A stretch of DNA of 64,000 nucleotides from Streptomyces qaidamensis (GTDB taxonomy: Bacteria > Actinomycetota > Actinomycetes > Streptomycetales > Streptomycetaceae). Location: contig NZ_CP015098.1 of assembly GCF_001611795.1 (NCBI RefSeq), positions 6,696,001 through 6,760,000 of the forward strand, given 5' to 3'. Positions 20,830 to 28,007 of this stretch are shown here, in pieces; the stretch's first letter is position 1; every line of letters starts with the position of its first letter. The notes under the pieces are model-generated. The model worked only from the letters and a program-made list of their open reading frames with translations, ran no database searches and had not been told where the DNA came from. The translations under genes were made by a program, and so were the position numbers.

Positions 20830-23214
20830 GTGATCCACGCCTTCGGACTGACCAGCAACCCCCGCAAGGAGCTTCCGCCCGCAGCCGACGACGTCTCCTT
20901 CGAGGCGAGGGCGGGCCGCATCACCGCGCTGCTCGGAGCGCCGGGCTCCGGCAAGACGACGGTTCTCAGACTCATGCTCGAACTGCAACAGGGTCGCGGC
21001 GTCACCCACTTCCGGGGCCGTCCCCTGCACCGGATCGCTCATCCCTCGCGTGAGGTCGGTGTGCTGCTGGGCGACGTGCCGGGGCACCCCGCCCGCACGG
21101 TCCGCGGGCATCTGCGCATGCTGTGCTCTGCCGCCGGGGTCCCGGTTCGGCGTGCCGATGAAGTCCTTGAGGCGGTCGGGCTCGTGAGCTTGCGCGACGA
21201 ACGCCTAGGCACCCTCTCCCGCGGCATGGACCGGCGCCTGGGCCTGGCCTGTGTCCTCCTGGCCGACCCGCACACCCTCGTCCTCGACGATCCGGCCGGC
21301 GGACTGTCCACTCGCGAGAGCACCTGGCTGCACGGCATGTTGCGCGCCCACGCCGCCCAGGGCGGCACGGTCCTTTTCACCACGACCGAACCCAAGGAGG
21401 CCGCGCGCACCGCCGATCACGTCGTCACTCTCGAACAGGGCAGGCTCGTGGCCGACCAGGACGTCGCGGAGTTCTCACGCACCCGCCTCCGCCCCCGGGT
21501 CGCCGTACGCAGCCCGCACGCGGCCCGTCTGGCGGCTCTCCTCGCCAAGCAGGCCCGCACCTCACAGCGTTCGGTCGAGGTCGTCCGAGAGGGCGGCAAC
21601 CGTCTCTCGGTGTACGGCGGTACCTGCGCGGACGTCGGCGAGGTCGCCTTCCGCAACGGCATCGTGGTTCACCAACTCGCCGACGAGATCGGAGACATGG
21701 GGCCCGGGGCGGGCTCCCCTCGGACAGGTGGGCCGCGTGACCGGGCTCTCGCCGCAGCACGGCACGTCACCGGAACGCACCGGACGGACCGTACGCCGCG
21801 GCCCGCAGAAGCAGCGTCGTCTCTCGACCCGTCGAGAGTGCTCGTGACCGATCGCACGGCCTTTGCGACTGGGTCGCGGTCCACGCTTGAGCCGGGATCG
21901 TTGTCAGGCGCACCAGAGCACGGCGCACCAGAGCACGGCGCGCCAGAGCACGGCGCGCCAGAGCACGGCGCGCCAGAGCACGGTGCGCCAGAGCACGGCG
22001 CACCAGGGCACGGCGCACCAGGGCACGGCGCACCAGGGCACGGCGCGCCAGAGCACGGCGCGCGAGAACCAGGCACGTCCGAACAAGGCACGTCAAAACA
22101 AGGCGCAGCAGAGCAAGCCGCACCCAAGCAAACCGCAGAGCCGTCGCCCTCCTCCGCAGACCCTGCGGTCCTCTCCACCGAGCCGCGGCCCACGCTGGAG
22201 CCGCGATCCGGCATGGGCGCGCAGGAACCGGGCCAGGACGAGCCATCGCCTTCCTCCGGGCACCCGCACCCTGCCGCCGAGCCGCAAGAACTCCTGGACG
22301 CCTCCGAGACCAGCCAGTCAAGCCGCGGACCTCTGGCGGAGACCACGCCCTTCCCGCCCCGAACGCTGCTCCCTGCCGGCACCCGCGCCGCCCGCACGCT
22401 CGACGCGCTGCCCCCTCTGCCCCCCCCCATCTCCGTCCGCCCCGCACCGAGCCCCCTCCGCCCCCTCCGCTACGAGATCCGCCGTGCCGCCGGGATCGGC
22501 ACCGGGTTCCTGACCGGGGCCGTCGTGCTCGCCGTGTCCGCGGTGATCGCCGTCGTGCTCGCACGCATCGGCCACACGCCTCAACCGCGCCTGCTGGCCG
22601 CATGGCCGCGGGAGCTGCCCCTGCCACCCGCGGCACTCGGCGCGGGACTGCTCGGAGCGCTGGCCTTCGGCGACGAGTTCCGCCATCCCGCGCTGGCGGC
22701 GGACCGCGGCACCGTGCCCCGCCGGCTGGGGCTGCTGGCCGCCAAACTGCTCGTCTCCTCGGCCACCGCGCTGGTGCTGGCCGTCCTGACCGTCGGCTGC
22801 GACGCCGAAGTGCTCTATCTCGTCTACGGACAAGAGCTCGCACAGGTTCCCGCCGACTGGCTTCCCATGAGTGCGAGTTGGATCGGACTCGTGGTCGGCT
22901 GCGCCTGGGCCGGCGTACTCGCCGCCGGTGTATTCCGGTCCACCACCGCCGGACTCGCCGCCGTCGCGGCCGTCCCCCTCCTCGTCGTACCCGTCGTGCA
23001 CCAGCTCGTGAACGGACCGTCCGTGCGAACCGCGGCCGGACTGCCCATGCGGCTGCGAGAGGCGCTCCTGCCGCGATGGCCCTTCGGGGGAGAGCGCTAC
23101 CTGGAAGCCGTGTTCAAGGTGATCTCCCAACCCGTGGGCGGGGCACTGACGTTGTCGCTGACCGCGCTGCTCTGCGCGTATCTGCTGACCGGCCTGCGCA
23201 GCCGAATCCGGTGA
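20830..23214 (+). CDS. ABC transporter: ATPase, repetitive linker and permease in one chain
   Basis: About 794 residues. The N-terminal ATPase (1-240) has Walker A GAPGSGKTT, signature LSRGMDRRLGL in place of LSGGQ, and Walker B LVLDDPAGGL with Asp where the catalytic Glu is usual. The expected switch histidine is replaced (LFTTTEPKEA). A linker of about 270 residues (about 285-555) is disordered and includes a pentapeptide tandem repeat. The C-terminal 240 residues carry about six membrane segments typical of an ABC-2-like permease. GTG 20830 is preferred over TTG 20821 from promoter spacing. Substrate unknown; hydrolysis may be weak. Confidence 0.8.
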   Translation: MIHAFGLTSNPRKELPPAADDVSFEARAGRITALLGAPGSGKTTVLRLMLELQQGRGVTHFRGRPLHRIAHPSREVGVLLGDVPGHPARTVRGHLRMLCSAAGVPVRRADEVLEAVGLVSLRDERLGTLSRGMDRRLGLACVLLADPHTLVLDDPAGGLSTRESTWLHGMLRAHAAQGGTVLFTTTEPKEAARTADHVVTLEQGRLVADQDVAEFSRTRLRPRVAVRSPHAARLAALLAKQARTSQRSVEVVREGGNRLSVYGGTCADVGEVAFRNGIVVHQLADEIGDMGPGAGSPRTGGPRDRALAAARHVTGTHRTDRTPRPAEAASSLDPSRVLVTDRTAFATGSRSTLEPGSLSGAPEHGAPEHGAPEHGAPEHGAPEHGAPEHGAPGHGAPGHGAPGHGAPEHGAREPGTSEQGTSKQGAAEQAAPKQTAEPSPSSADPAVLSTEPRPTLEPRSGMGAQEPGQDEPSPSSGHPHPAAEPQELLDASETSQSSRGPLAETTPFPPRTLLPAGTRAARTLDALPPLPPPISVRPAPSPLRPLRYEIRRAAGIGTGFLTGAVVLAVSAVIAVVLARIGHTPQPRLLAAWPRELPLPPAALGAGLLGALAFGDEFRHPALAADRGTVPRRLGLLAAKLLVSSATALVLAVLTVGCDAEVLYLVYGQELAQVPADWLPMSASWIGLVVGCAWAGVLAAGVFRSTTAGLAAVAAVPLLVVPVVHQLVNGPSVRTAAGLPMRLREALLPRWPFGGERYLEAVFKVISQPVGGALTLSLTALLCAYLLTGLRSRIR
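21907..22131 (+). repeat. Tandem 15-bp repeat coding for GAPEH-type pentapeptides
   Basis: Ten near-identical 15-bp units (GGCGCACCAGAGCAC type, 21907-22056) encode GAPEH or GAPGH. Five decayed units follow (GAREP, GTSEQ, GTSKQ, GAAEQ, AAPKQ) up to 22131. The unit is a multiple of three, so changes in copy number would keep the frame. Confidence 0.9.
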
Positions 23215-23275
23215 CGACTGTCCGTAACCCTTGGTCCAGCCATGCCCACAACTCCCCGCAGAACGCCCATTTCTT

Positions 23276-23283
23276 TCCGATAA
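23276..23283 (+). promoter_or_regulatory. WhiG-like -10 box upstream of whiH
   Basis: TCCGATAA matches seven of eight bases of the WhiG sigma -10 (GCCGATAA as I recall it), and whiH is known as a WhiG-dependent gene. I see no good TAAA -35 at the usual distance, so the call is tentative. Confidence 0.45.
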
Positions 23284-23299
23284 GGCGTCAATTGCGACG

Positions 23300-23315
23300 G
23301 GGTGAGCGATCACCC
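23300..23315. promoter_or_regulatory. Inverted repeat in the whiH leader, possible autoregulatory operator
   Basis: GGGTGA-GCGA-TCACCC, perfect six-base arms, lies about 20 bases after the WhiG-like box and 60 before the start codon. GntR proteins bind such sites, and WhiH is reported to control its own gene. Binding here is inferred. Confidence 0.5.
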
Positions 23316-23375
23316 TTTCGTGTGCTTTTCACCAAAGACCTCAAGGGAGTTGGAGAGGAGGCCGACAAAGGATGC

Positions 23376-24263
23376 GTGAGTACCCTTGCGCACACCATGA
23401 TGACCGCCGCCCGCTCCGCTGACTCCGGCCTCGCGAGCCCGGGCGAACTCGACCGCTACCCGTACGCCGAGGCGCCCGCCGTCGACCGCATCGGGGTCCC
23501 TGTCTGGGACGGCGGGGACCCCGAGCTGGGCCGCGTGGGCCGACGCGCCGCGGGCAGCCGCGGACGCGGGCTGCACGGCCAGCTCGTTCAGCAACTCGGT
23601 CAGATGATCGTCTCCGGCGACCTGGGTGCCGACCGCCCGCTGGTGCCCGAGGAGATCGGCCAGCGCTTCGAGGTCTCCCGCACCGTCGTCCGTGAGTCGC
23701 TCCGCGTCCTGGAGGCCAAGGGCCTGGTGAGCGCCCGTCCGAATGTCGGCACACGCGTGCGTCCGGTCAGCGACTGGAACCTCCTCGACCCGGACATCAT
23801 CGAGTGGCGGGCCTTCGGGCCGCAGCGCGACGACCAGCGCCGCGAGCTGAGCGAGCTGCGGTGGACGATCGAGCCGCTCGCCGCCCGCCTCGCCGCCGGG
23901 CACGGGCGCGAGGACGTCCAGCAGCGCCTTGCGGACATGGTCGAAATCATGGGGCACGCGATGGCCCAGGGTGATGCGCTCACCTTCTCCCGCGCCGACT
24001 CGGAGTTCCACTCGCTGCTCATCCAGGTCGCGGGCAACCGCATGCTGGAGCATCTCTCCGGGATCGTGTCCGCGGCCCTCCAGGTCTCGGGCAACCCGGT
24101 CACGGGCTGTGACCGGCCGAACGAGGCGTCCCTGGCGCACCACGGCCGTATCTGCGACGCCCTCGCCGCCGGTGACGGGACGGCGGCCGAGGCGGCCATG
24201 CGCCAACTCCTCACGGTCCATCCCGAGGTGGAACGGGTCGTGCCCGCACCGCGCGAGCACTGA
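23376..24263 (+). CDS. whiH: Sporulation regulator WhiH (GntR/FadR family)
   Basis: 295 residues from GTG 23376 (AAAGG upstream), the length I recall for WhiH. Residues about 68-135 are the GntR winged helix (LHGQLVQQLGQMIVSGDLG, VPEEIGQRFEVSRTVVRESLRVLEAKGLV). Residues about 150-285 are the FCD helical ligand domain with its histidine and acidic residues (ADSEFHSLLIQVAGN, LAHHGRICDAL). In Streptomyces, WhiH is needed for sporulation septation in aerial hyphae and depends on the WhiG sigma factor. The position directly before hrdB is the classical arrangement and supports the name. Confidence 0.93.
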   Translation: MSTLAHTMMTAARSADSGLASPGELDRYPYAEAPAVDRIGVPVWDGGDPELGRVGRRAAGSRGRGLHGQLVQQLGQMIVSGDLGADRPLVPEEIGQRFEVSRTVVRESLRVLEAKGLVSARPNVGTRVRPVSDWNLLDPDIIEWRAFGPQRDDQRRELSELRWTIEPLAARLAAGHGREDVQQRLADMVEIMGHAMAQGDALTFSRADSEFHSLLIQVAGNRMLEHLSGIVSAALQVSGNPVTGCDRPNEASLAHHGRICDALAAGDGTAAEAAMRQLLTVHPEVERVVPAPREH

Positions 24264-24336
24264 CCGAGTTCCACGGGCGGCGCGGCCGGGTGCGCCACCC
24301 CCCTCCTGTGGCAGTGCCTGATCGGTGATCCGCCTC

Positions 24337-24381
24337 CCGTCGGACCTCGTGGGATCCCAGTGATCCTGCGGGGTCCGACGG
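24337..24381 (+). terminator. Hairpin after whiH
   Basis: CCGTCGGACC pairs perfectly with GGTCCGACGG (24372-24381) across a 25-base loop that itself contains TGGGATCCCA. It sits 74 bases after the whiH stop, before the hrdB promoter region. Confidence 0.6.
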
Positions 24382-24499
24382 CGCGAAGGGGTCGAACCCG
24401 GTGGGGGTGGCCGAGTCGGTAGCGTATGTGACCTGTTATGTCAGCGTCTGACGGTTTTCGTTCGCTTACGGGGTGTGACTCGGGCCACGCGGATTGGGC

Positions 24500-24526
24500 G
24501 TAACGCTCGCGGGAAGAACGCGATGA
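24500..24526 (+). promoter_or_regulatory. Candidate main hrdB promoter (ShbA-like)
   Basis: GTAAC (24500-24504), a 16-base spacer and CGATGA (24521-24526) match the pattern I recall for the ECF sigma ShbA promoter of hrdB. The transcript would have a leader of about 155 bases. A GGAAT motif at 24550-24554 could be part of a second, SigR-type promoter, but its -10 partner is not convincing. Confidence 0.5.
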
Positions 24527-24689
24527 CCTAAGAGGTGACAGCCGCGGAGGGAATACGGACGCCGTTCACGGCGCTGTGCATCTTCCCGGCCCCAGCCCGC
24601 GCCGTCGGCCCATCCCCAAGCCGGCGGTCGGCTCCTGTCCACTATGGACGGGGCCGGAAGCCGTTTTCCAACGTTCCGAGAGGTTGTTC

Positions 24690-26228
24690 GTGTCGGCCAG
24701 CACATCCCGTACGCTCCCGCCGGAGATCGCCGAGTCCGTCTCTGTCATGGCGCTCATCGAGCGGGGAAAGGCTGAGGGGCAGATCGCCGGCGATGACGTG
24801 CGTCGGGCCTTCGAAGCTGACCAGATTCCGGCCACTCAGTGGAAGAACGTACTGCGCAGCCTCAACCAGATCCTCGAGGAAGAGGGTGTGACGCTGATGG
24901 TCAGTGCCGCAGAGCCCAAGCGCACCCGAAAGAGCGTCGCAGCGAAGAGTCCCGCCAAGCGCACCGCCACCAAGACGGTCGCGGCCAAGGCGGTGACCAC
25001 CCGGAAGGCCACCGCCACCGCCACGCCGGCGCCGGCCGCCGAGCCCGCTGTCGAGGAGGAGGCACCCGCCAAGAAGGCGGCTGCCAAGAAGACGACCGCC
25101 AAGAAGGCGGCCACGAAGAAGACCGTCGCCAAGAAGACGGCGGCCAAGAAGACCAGCGCCAAGAAGGACGACGCCGAGGTCCTCGAGGAGGAGGTGCTCG
25201 AGGAAGCAGTCCCCGGCAAGGCCGGTGAGGAGCCCGAGGGCACCACCGAGAACGCGGGCTTCGTGCTCTCCGACGAGGACGAGGACGACGCGCCCGCCCA
25301 GCAGGTCGCGGCCGCCGGCGCCACCGCCGACCCGGTCAAGGACTACCTCAAGCAGATCGGCAAGGTTCCCCTCCTCAACGCCGAGCAGGAGGTCGAGCTC
25401 GCCAAGCGCATCGAGGCCGGGCTGTTCGCCGAGGACAAGCTGGCGAACGCCGACAAGCTGGCGCCGAAGCTCAAGCGCGAGCTGGAGATCATCGCCGAGG
25501 ACGGCCGCCGCGCCAAGAACCACCTCCTGGAGGCCAACCTCCGTCTGGTGGTCTCCCTGGCCAAGCGCTACACGGGCCGCGGCATGCTCTTCCTGGACCT
25601 CATTCAGGAGGGCAACCTCGGTCTGATCCGCGCGGTCGAGAAGTTCGACTACACCAAGGGCTACAAGTTCTCCACGTACGCCACCTGGTGGATCCGTCAG
25701 GCGATCACCCGCGCCATGGCCGACCAGGCCCGCACCATCCGTATCCCGGTGCACATGGTCGAGGTCATCAACAAGCTCGCGCGCGTGCAGCGCCAGATGC
25801 TCCAGGACCTGGGCCGTGAGCCCACCCCGGAGGAGCTGGCCAAGGAGCTCGACATGACCCCCGAGAAGGTCATCGAGGTCCAGAAGTACGGCCGTGAGCC
25901 CATCTCGCTGCACACCCCGCTGGGCGAGGACGGCGACAGCGAGTTCGGTGACCTCATCGAGGACTCCGAGGCGGTCGTCCCGGCCGACGCGGTCAGCTTC
26001 ACGCTCCTGCAGGAGCAGCTGCACTCCGTCCTGGACACCCTGTCCGAGCGTGAGGCGGGCGTCGTCTCGATGCGCTTCGGCCTCACCGACGGCCAGCCGA
26101 AGACCCTCGACGAGATCGGCAAGGTCTACGGCGTCACGCGTGAGCGAATCCGTCAGATCGAGTCCAAGACCATGTCGAAGCTGCGCCACCCGTCCCGCTC
26201 GCAGGTGCTGCGCGACTACCTCGACTGA
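24690..26228 (+). CDS. hrdB: Principal RNA polymerase sigma factor HrdB
   Basis: 512 residues from GTG 24690 with GAGAGG upstream. Region 1.1-like residues fill 1-75, then a long Ala/Lys repeat (AKKTTAKKAATKKTVAKK type, residues about 80-160) and an acidic stretch, as in other Streptomyces HrdB. Region 1.2 starts at DPVKDYLKQIGKVPLLNAEQEVELAKRI, region 2 has NLRLVVSLAKRYTGRG and DLIQEGNLGLIRAVEKFDY with TYATWWIRQAI, and region 4 ends in VTRERIRQIESKTMSKLRHP. It directs transcription of housekeeping genes. Codon use is strongly biased, as in a highly expressed gene. Confidence 0.98.
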   Translation: MSASTSRTLPPEIAESVSVMALIERGKAEGQIAGDDVRRAFEADQIPATQWKNVLRSLNQILEEEGVTLMVSAAEPKRTRKSVAAKSPAKRTATKTVAAKAVTTRKATATATPAPAAEPAVEEEAPAKKAAAKKTTAKKAATKKTVAKKTAAKKTSAKKDDAEVLEEEVLEEAVPGKAGEEPEGTTENAGFVLSDEDEDDAPAQQVAAAGATADPVKDYLKQIGKVPLLNAEQEVELAKRIEAGLFAEDKLANADKLAPKLKRELEIIAEDGRRAKNHLLEANLRLVVSLAKRYTGRGMLFLDLIQEGNLGLIRAVEKFDYTKGYKFSTYATWWIRQAITRAMADQARTIRIPVHMVEVINKLARVQRQMLQDLGREPTPEELAKELDMTPEKVIEVQKYGREPISLHTPLGEDGDSEFGDLIEDSEAVVPADAVSFTLLQEQLHSVLDTLSEREAGVVSMRFGLTDGQPKTLDEIGKVYGVTRERIRQIESKTMSKLRHPSRSQVLRDYLD

Positions 26229-26246
26229 GCGAGGCCGTACGACACG

Positions 26247-26280
26247 GAAGGCCCGGTTCCCCCGAGGGGACCGGGCCTTC
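26247..26280 (+). terminator. hrdB terminator
   Basis: GAAGGCCCGG and CCGGGCCTTC pair around TTCCCCCGAGGGGA, giving a long GC-rich stem 18 bases after the stop codon. Confidence 0.85.
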
Positions 26281-26365
26281 GCAGTGCCGTGCCGCCGCGG
26301 GTGCGGTGTTCCACGGGTTGGATCACTCTGGGTGTCCCACCGACACCACGGAGTGAGGAGTGCGT

Positions 26366-27214
26366 ATGCGTCGTCGACTGGCTCGAGCTCTGGTCCTGCC
26401 GCTGGCCCTGGCGGCCGCGATGCCTGCCCTGTCCATGGGCTTCAGTGCCCCTGTGGCCGCCGACAGCGTGGTCATAGGGGGCTTTCCCGTCGAGGCGTCC
26501 CAGAGCCCGTGGACGGTGGCCCTGTCGAGTCGTGACCGGTTCGGGGGTACGCGCGCGGGGCAGTTCTGCGGAGGAGCGGCGGTCGGCCCCACCACCGTGC
26601 TCACCGCGGCCCACTGCCTGGACGAGGACGTCCTGGGCGGGCCCCCGGAGCGCGTACGGGATCTCAAGGTCATAGCCGGACGCACGGACCTGCTCTCCGA
26701 CCGTGGGGGCCAGGAGATCGCCGTGCGCCGTACATGGGTGAACCCGGCCTACGACGGTGGCAGCAACGCCGGGGACTTCGCCGTGCTCACCTTGGCCGAA
26801 CCGCTCCAGGGTGACTCGGTCATCGGCATGGCGGCCGACGGCGACCCCGCGTACACGGCCGGTGAGACCGCAACGGTGTACGGATGGGGGGATATCTCAG
26901 GCACCGGTGAGTACCCGGACGGTCTGCGGGCGGCACGCGTGCGCGTGCTTCCCGACGCGCTGTGCGAGGACGCGTATCCGGGCGGTATGGACGGCACCTA
27001 CGACGCCGCGAGCATGCTGTGCGCCGGGGAGGCCGAGGGGGGCCGGGACGCCTGCCAGGGCGACAGTGGAGGGCCGCTGGTGGCCCAGGGGCGGTTGATC
27101 GGGCTCGTGTCCTGGGGAATCGGCTGTGGCCGGGCCGGCAACCCTGGTGTGTACATGCGGGTGTCCCACCTCATGCGGACGCTCGGCTGGACACGAGCCT
27201 CGGAAGGTGTGTGA
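26366..27214 (+). CDS. Secreted trypsin-like serine protease
   Basis: 282 residues from ATG 26366 with GAGGAG upstream. An Arg-rich N-terminus and hydrophobic core (RRRLARALVLPLALAAAMPAL) form a signal peptide to about residue 33. The mature chain starts near VIGGFPVEASQSPWTVAL. The catalytic triad is visible: His in VLTAAHC, Asp in NAGDFAVLTL, Ser in CQGDSGGPL, with Asp before the triad (GRDACQGDSGGP) implying trypsin-like specificity for Arg/Lys. Three cysteine pairs fit disulfides. It lies between hrdB and a convergent gene and has its own terminator. Confidence 0.93.
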   Translation: MRRRLARALVLPLALAAAMPALSMGFSAPVAADSVVIGGFPVEASQSPWTVALSSRDRFGGTRAGQFCGGAAVGPTTVLTAAHCLDEDVLGGPPERVRDLKVIAGRTDLLSDRGGQEIAVRRTWVNPAYDGGSNAGDFAVLTLAEPLQGDSVIGMAADGDPAYTAGETATVYGWGDISGTGEYPDGLRAARVRVLPDALCEDAYPGGMDGTYDAASMLCAGEAEGGRDACQGDSGGPLVAQGRLIGLVSWGIGCGRAGNPGVYMRVSHLMRTLGWTRASEGV

Positions 27215-27254
27215 GGCGTCCGGCGGAGTCTGGACCGGTTCGGAGGACGAGAAA

Positions 27255-27289
27255 GGGCGGCTGTCTCTGGTCACCAGAGGCAGCCGCCC
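27255..27289. terminator. Bidirectional terminator between convergent genes
   Basis: GGGCGGCTGTCTCTGG pairs with CCAGAGGCAGCCGCCC (one G-U pair), loop TCA. It lies between the protease stop (27214) and the stop of the leftward DUF7455 gene (27335). Confidence 0.85.
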
Positions 27290-27334
27290 GTTCACCGGCC
27301 TGTGCCGGGCTGGCTCGTCGTCGGACGCGAGGTG

Positions 27335-27565
27335 TCAGCGCTCTTCTTCGGAGGCGTTCTCGGGAACGGACGTGAGCCGCTCCGTCTCGTCCTGTATCTC
27401 AGCGGCGATCTTCTTGAGTTCCGGCTCGAACTTGCGCCCGTGGTGGGCGCAGAAGAGCAGCTCTCCGCCGCTGAGCAGGACGACGCGCAGGTACGCCTGG
27501 GCGCCGCAGCGGTCGCAGCGATCAGCGGCCGTCAACTGGCTCGCAGGGGTCAGAACAGTAGTCAC
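27335..27565 (-). CDS. DUF7455 family zinc-ribbon-like protein
   Basis: 76 residues. The core ADRCDRCGAQAYLRVVLLSGGELLFCAHHGRKFEP has a CxxC pair and a CxHH group that could bind one zinc ion. The C-terminus is acidic. The family is a small conserved actinobacterial protein of unknown role, usually convergent with, or near, sigma-factor and topoisomerase genes. GTG/ATG start at 27565; a 13-bp palindrome AGCTCGACGAGCT (27590-27602) lies 25 bases upstream and may be its operator. Confidence 0.85.
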   Translation of the reverse strand: MTTVLTPASQLTAADRCDRCGAQAYLRVVLLSGGELLFCAHHGRKFEPELKKIAAEIQDETERLTSVPENASEEER

Positions 27566-28007
27566 GTCGCCTCTTCTCTAGCTCGACGAGCTGTCGTACC
27601 AGGGTCAACATCCAACCAGCCCCAAAACGTTCCCGCTCGTGGCTTTTCCTCGAAAGAATCTTTGCGAGGCGGCTGTCTGCTGCCGGTTGGCGGCGAATGT
27701 GCCGTATTGCGTGTCTATGTGTCTTACGGGGCTTCGCGTTGTATCGGTGGTCGGTCCTCCCGGCTGGGTTGCCGGTTGTTCATGAGGACGTGCCCGGAGC
27801 CTAAATGGTTCATGCCTGGAAGGGAACGTGATGTGTACTTCACTCCATCGAGGGATCGAACATGCATGCGAGTGTGGACTAGTGTGAGTTTCCGACGAGG
27901 GTGGCGTTACAACGGCTCTACCAGGCCTCGGTACCCTCTCACCGGTGACCGAAGCCGCGCCCTTACCCATGAGGGCCCCATCTGAAATTCAGCGAGGAGC
28001 GAACCGC
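27566..28007. other. Divergent control region of the DUF7455 gene and parE
   Basis: No coding frame is convincing. The sequence is AT-richer than its surroundings. It contains the palindrome AGCTCGACGAGCT, a CATGCATG palindrome near 27862 within TCGAACATGCATGCGA, and a TAGTGT -10-like word near 27880. Promoters for both genes must lie here; none can be fixed by eye. Confidence 0.4.

Noticed and set aside
21907..22131. Repeat array considered as CRISPR
   Set aside because: Units are 15 bp, adjacent without spacers, and in frame with the ABC gene; it is a coding tandem repeat.
27855..27875. TCGAACATGCATGCGA as a LexA (SOS) box upstream of parE
   Set aside because: Only the left half matches the usual GAAC-N4-GTTC pattern; the right half is GCGA.
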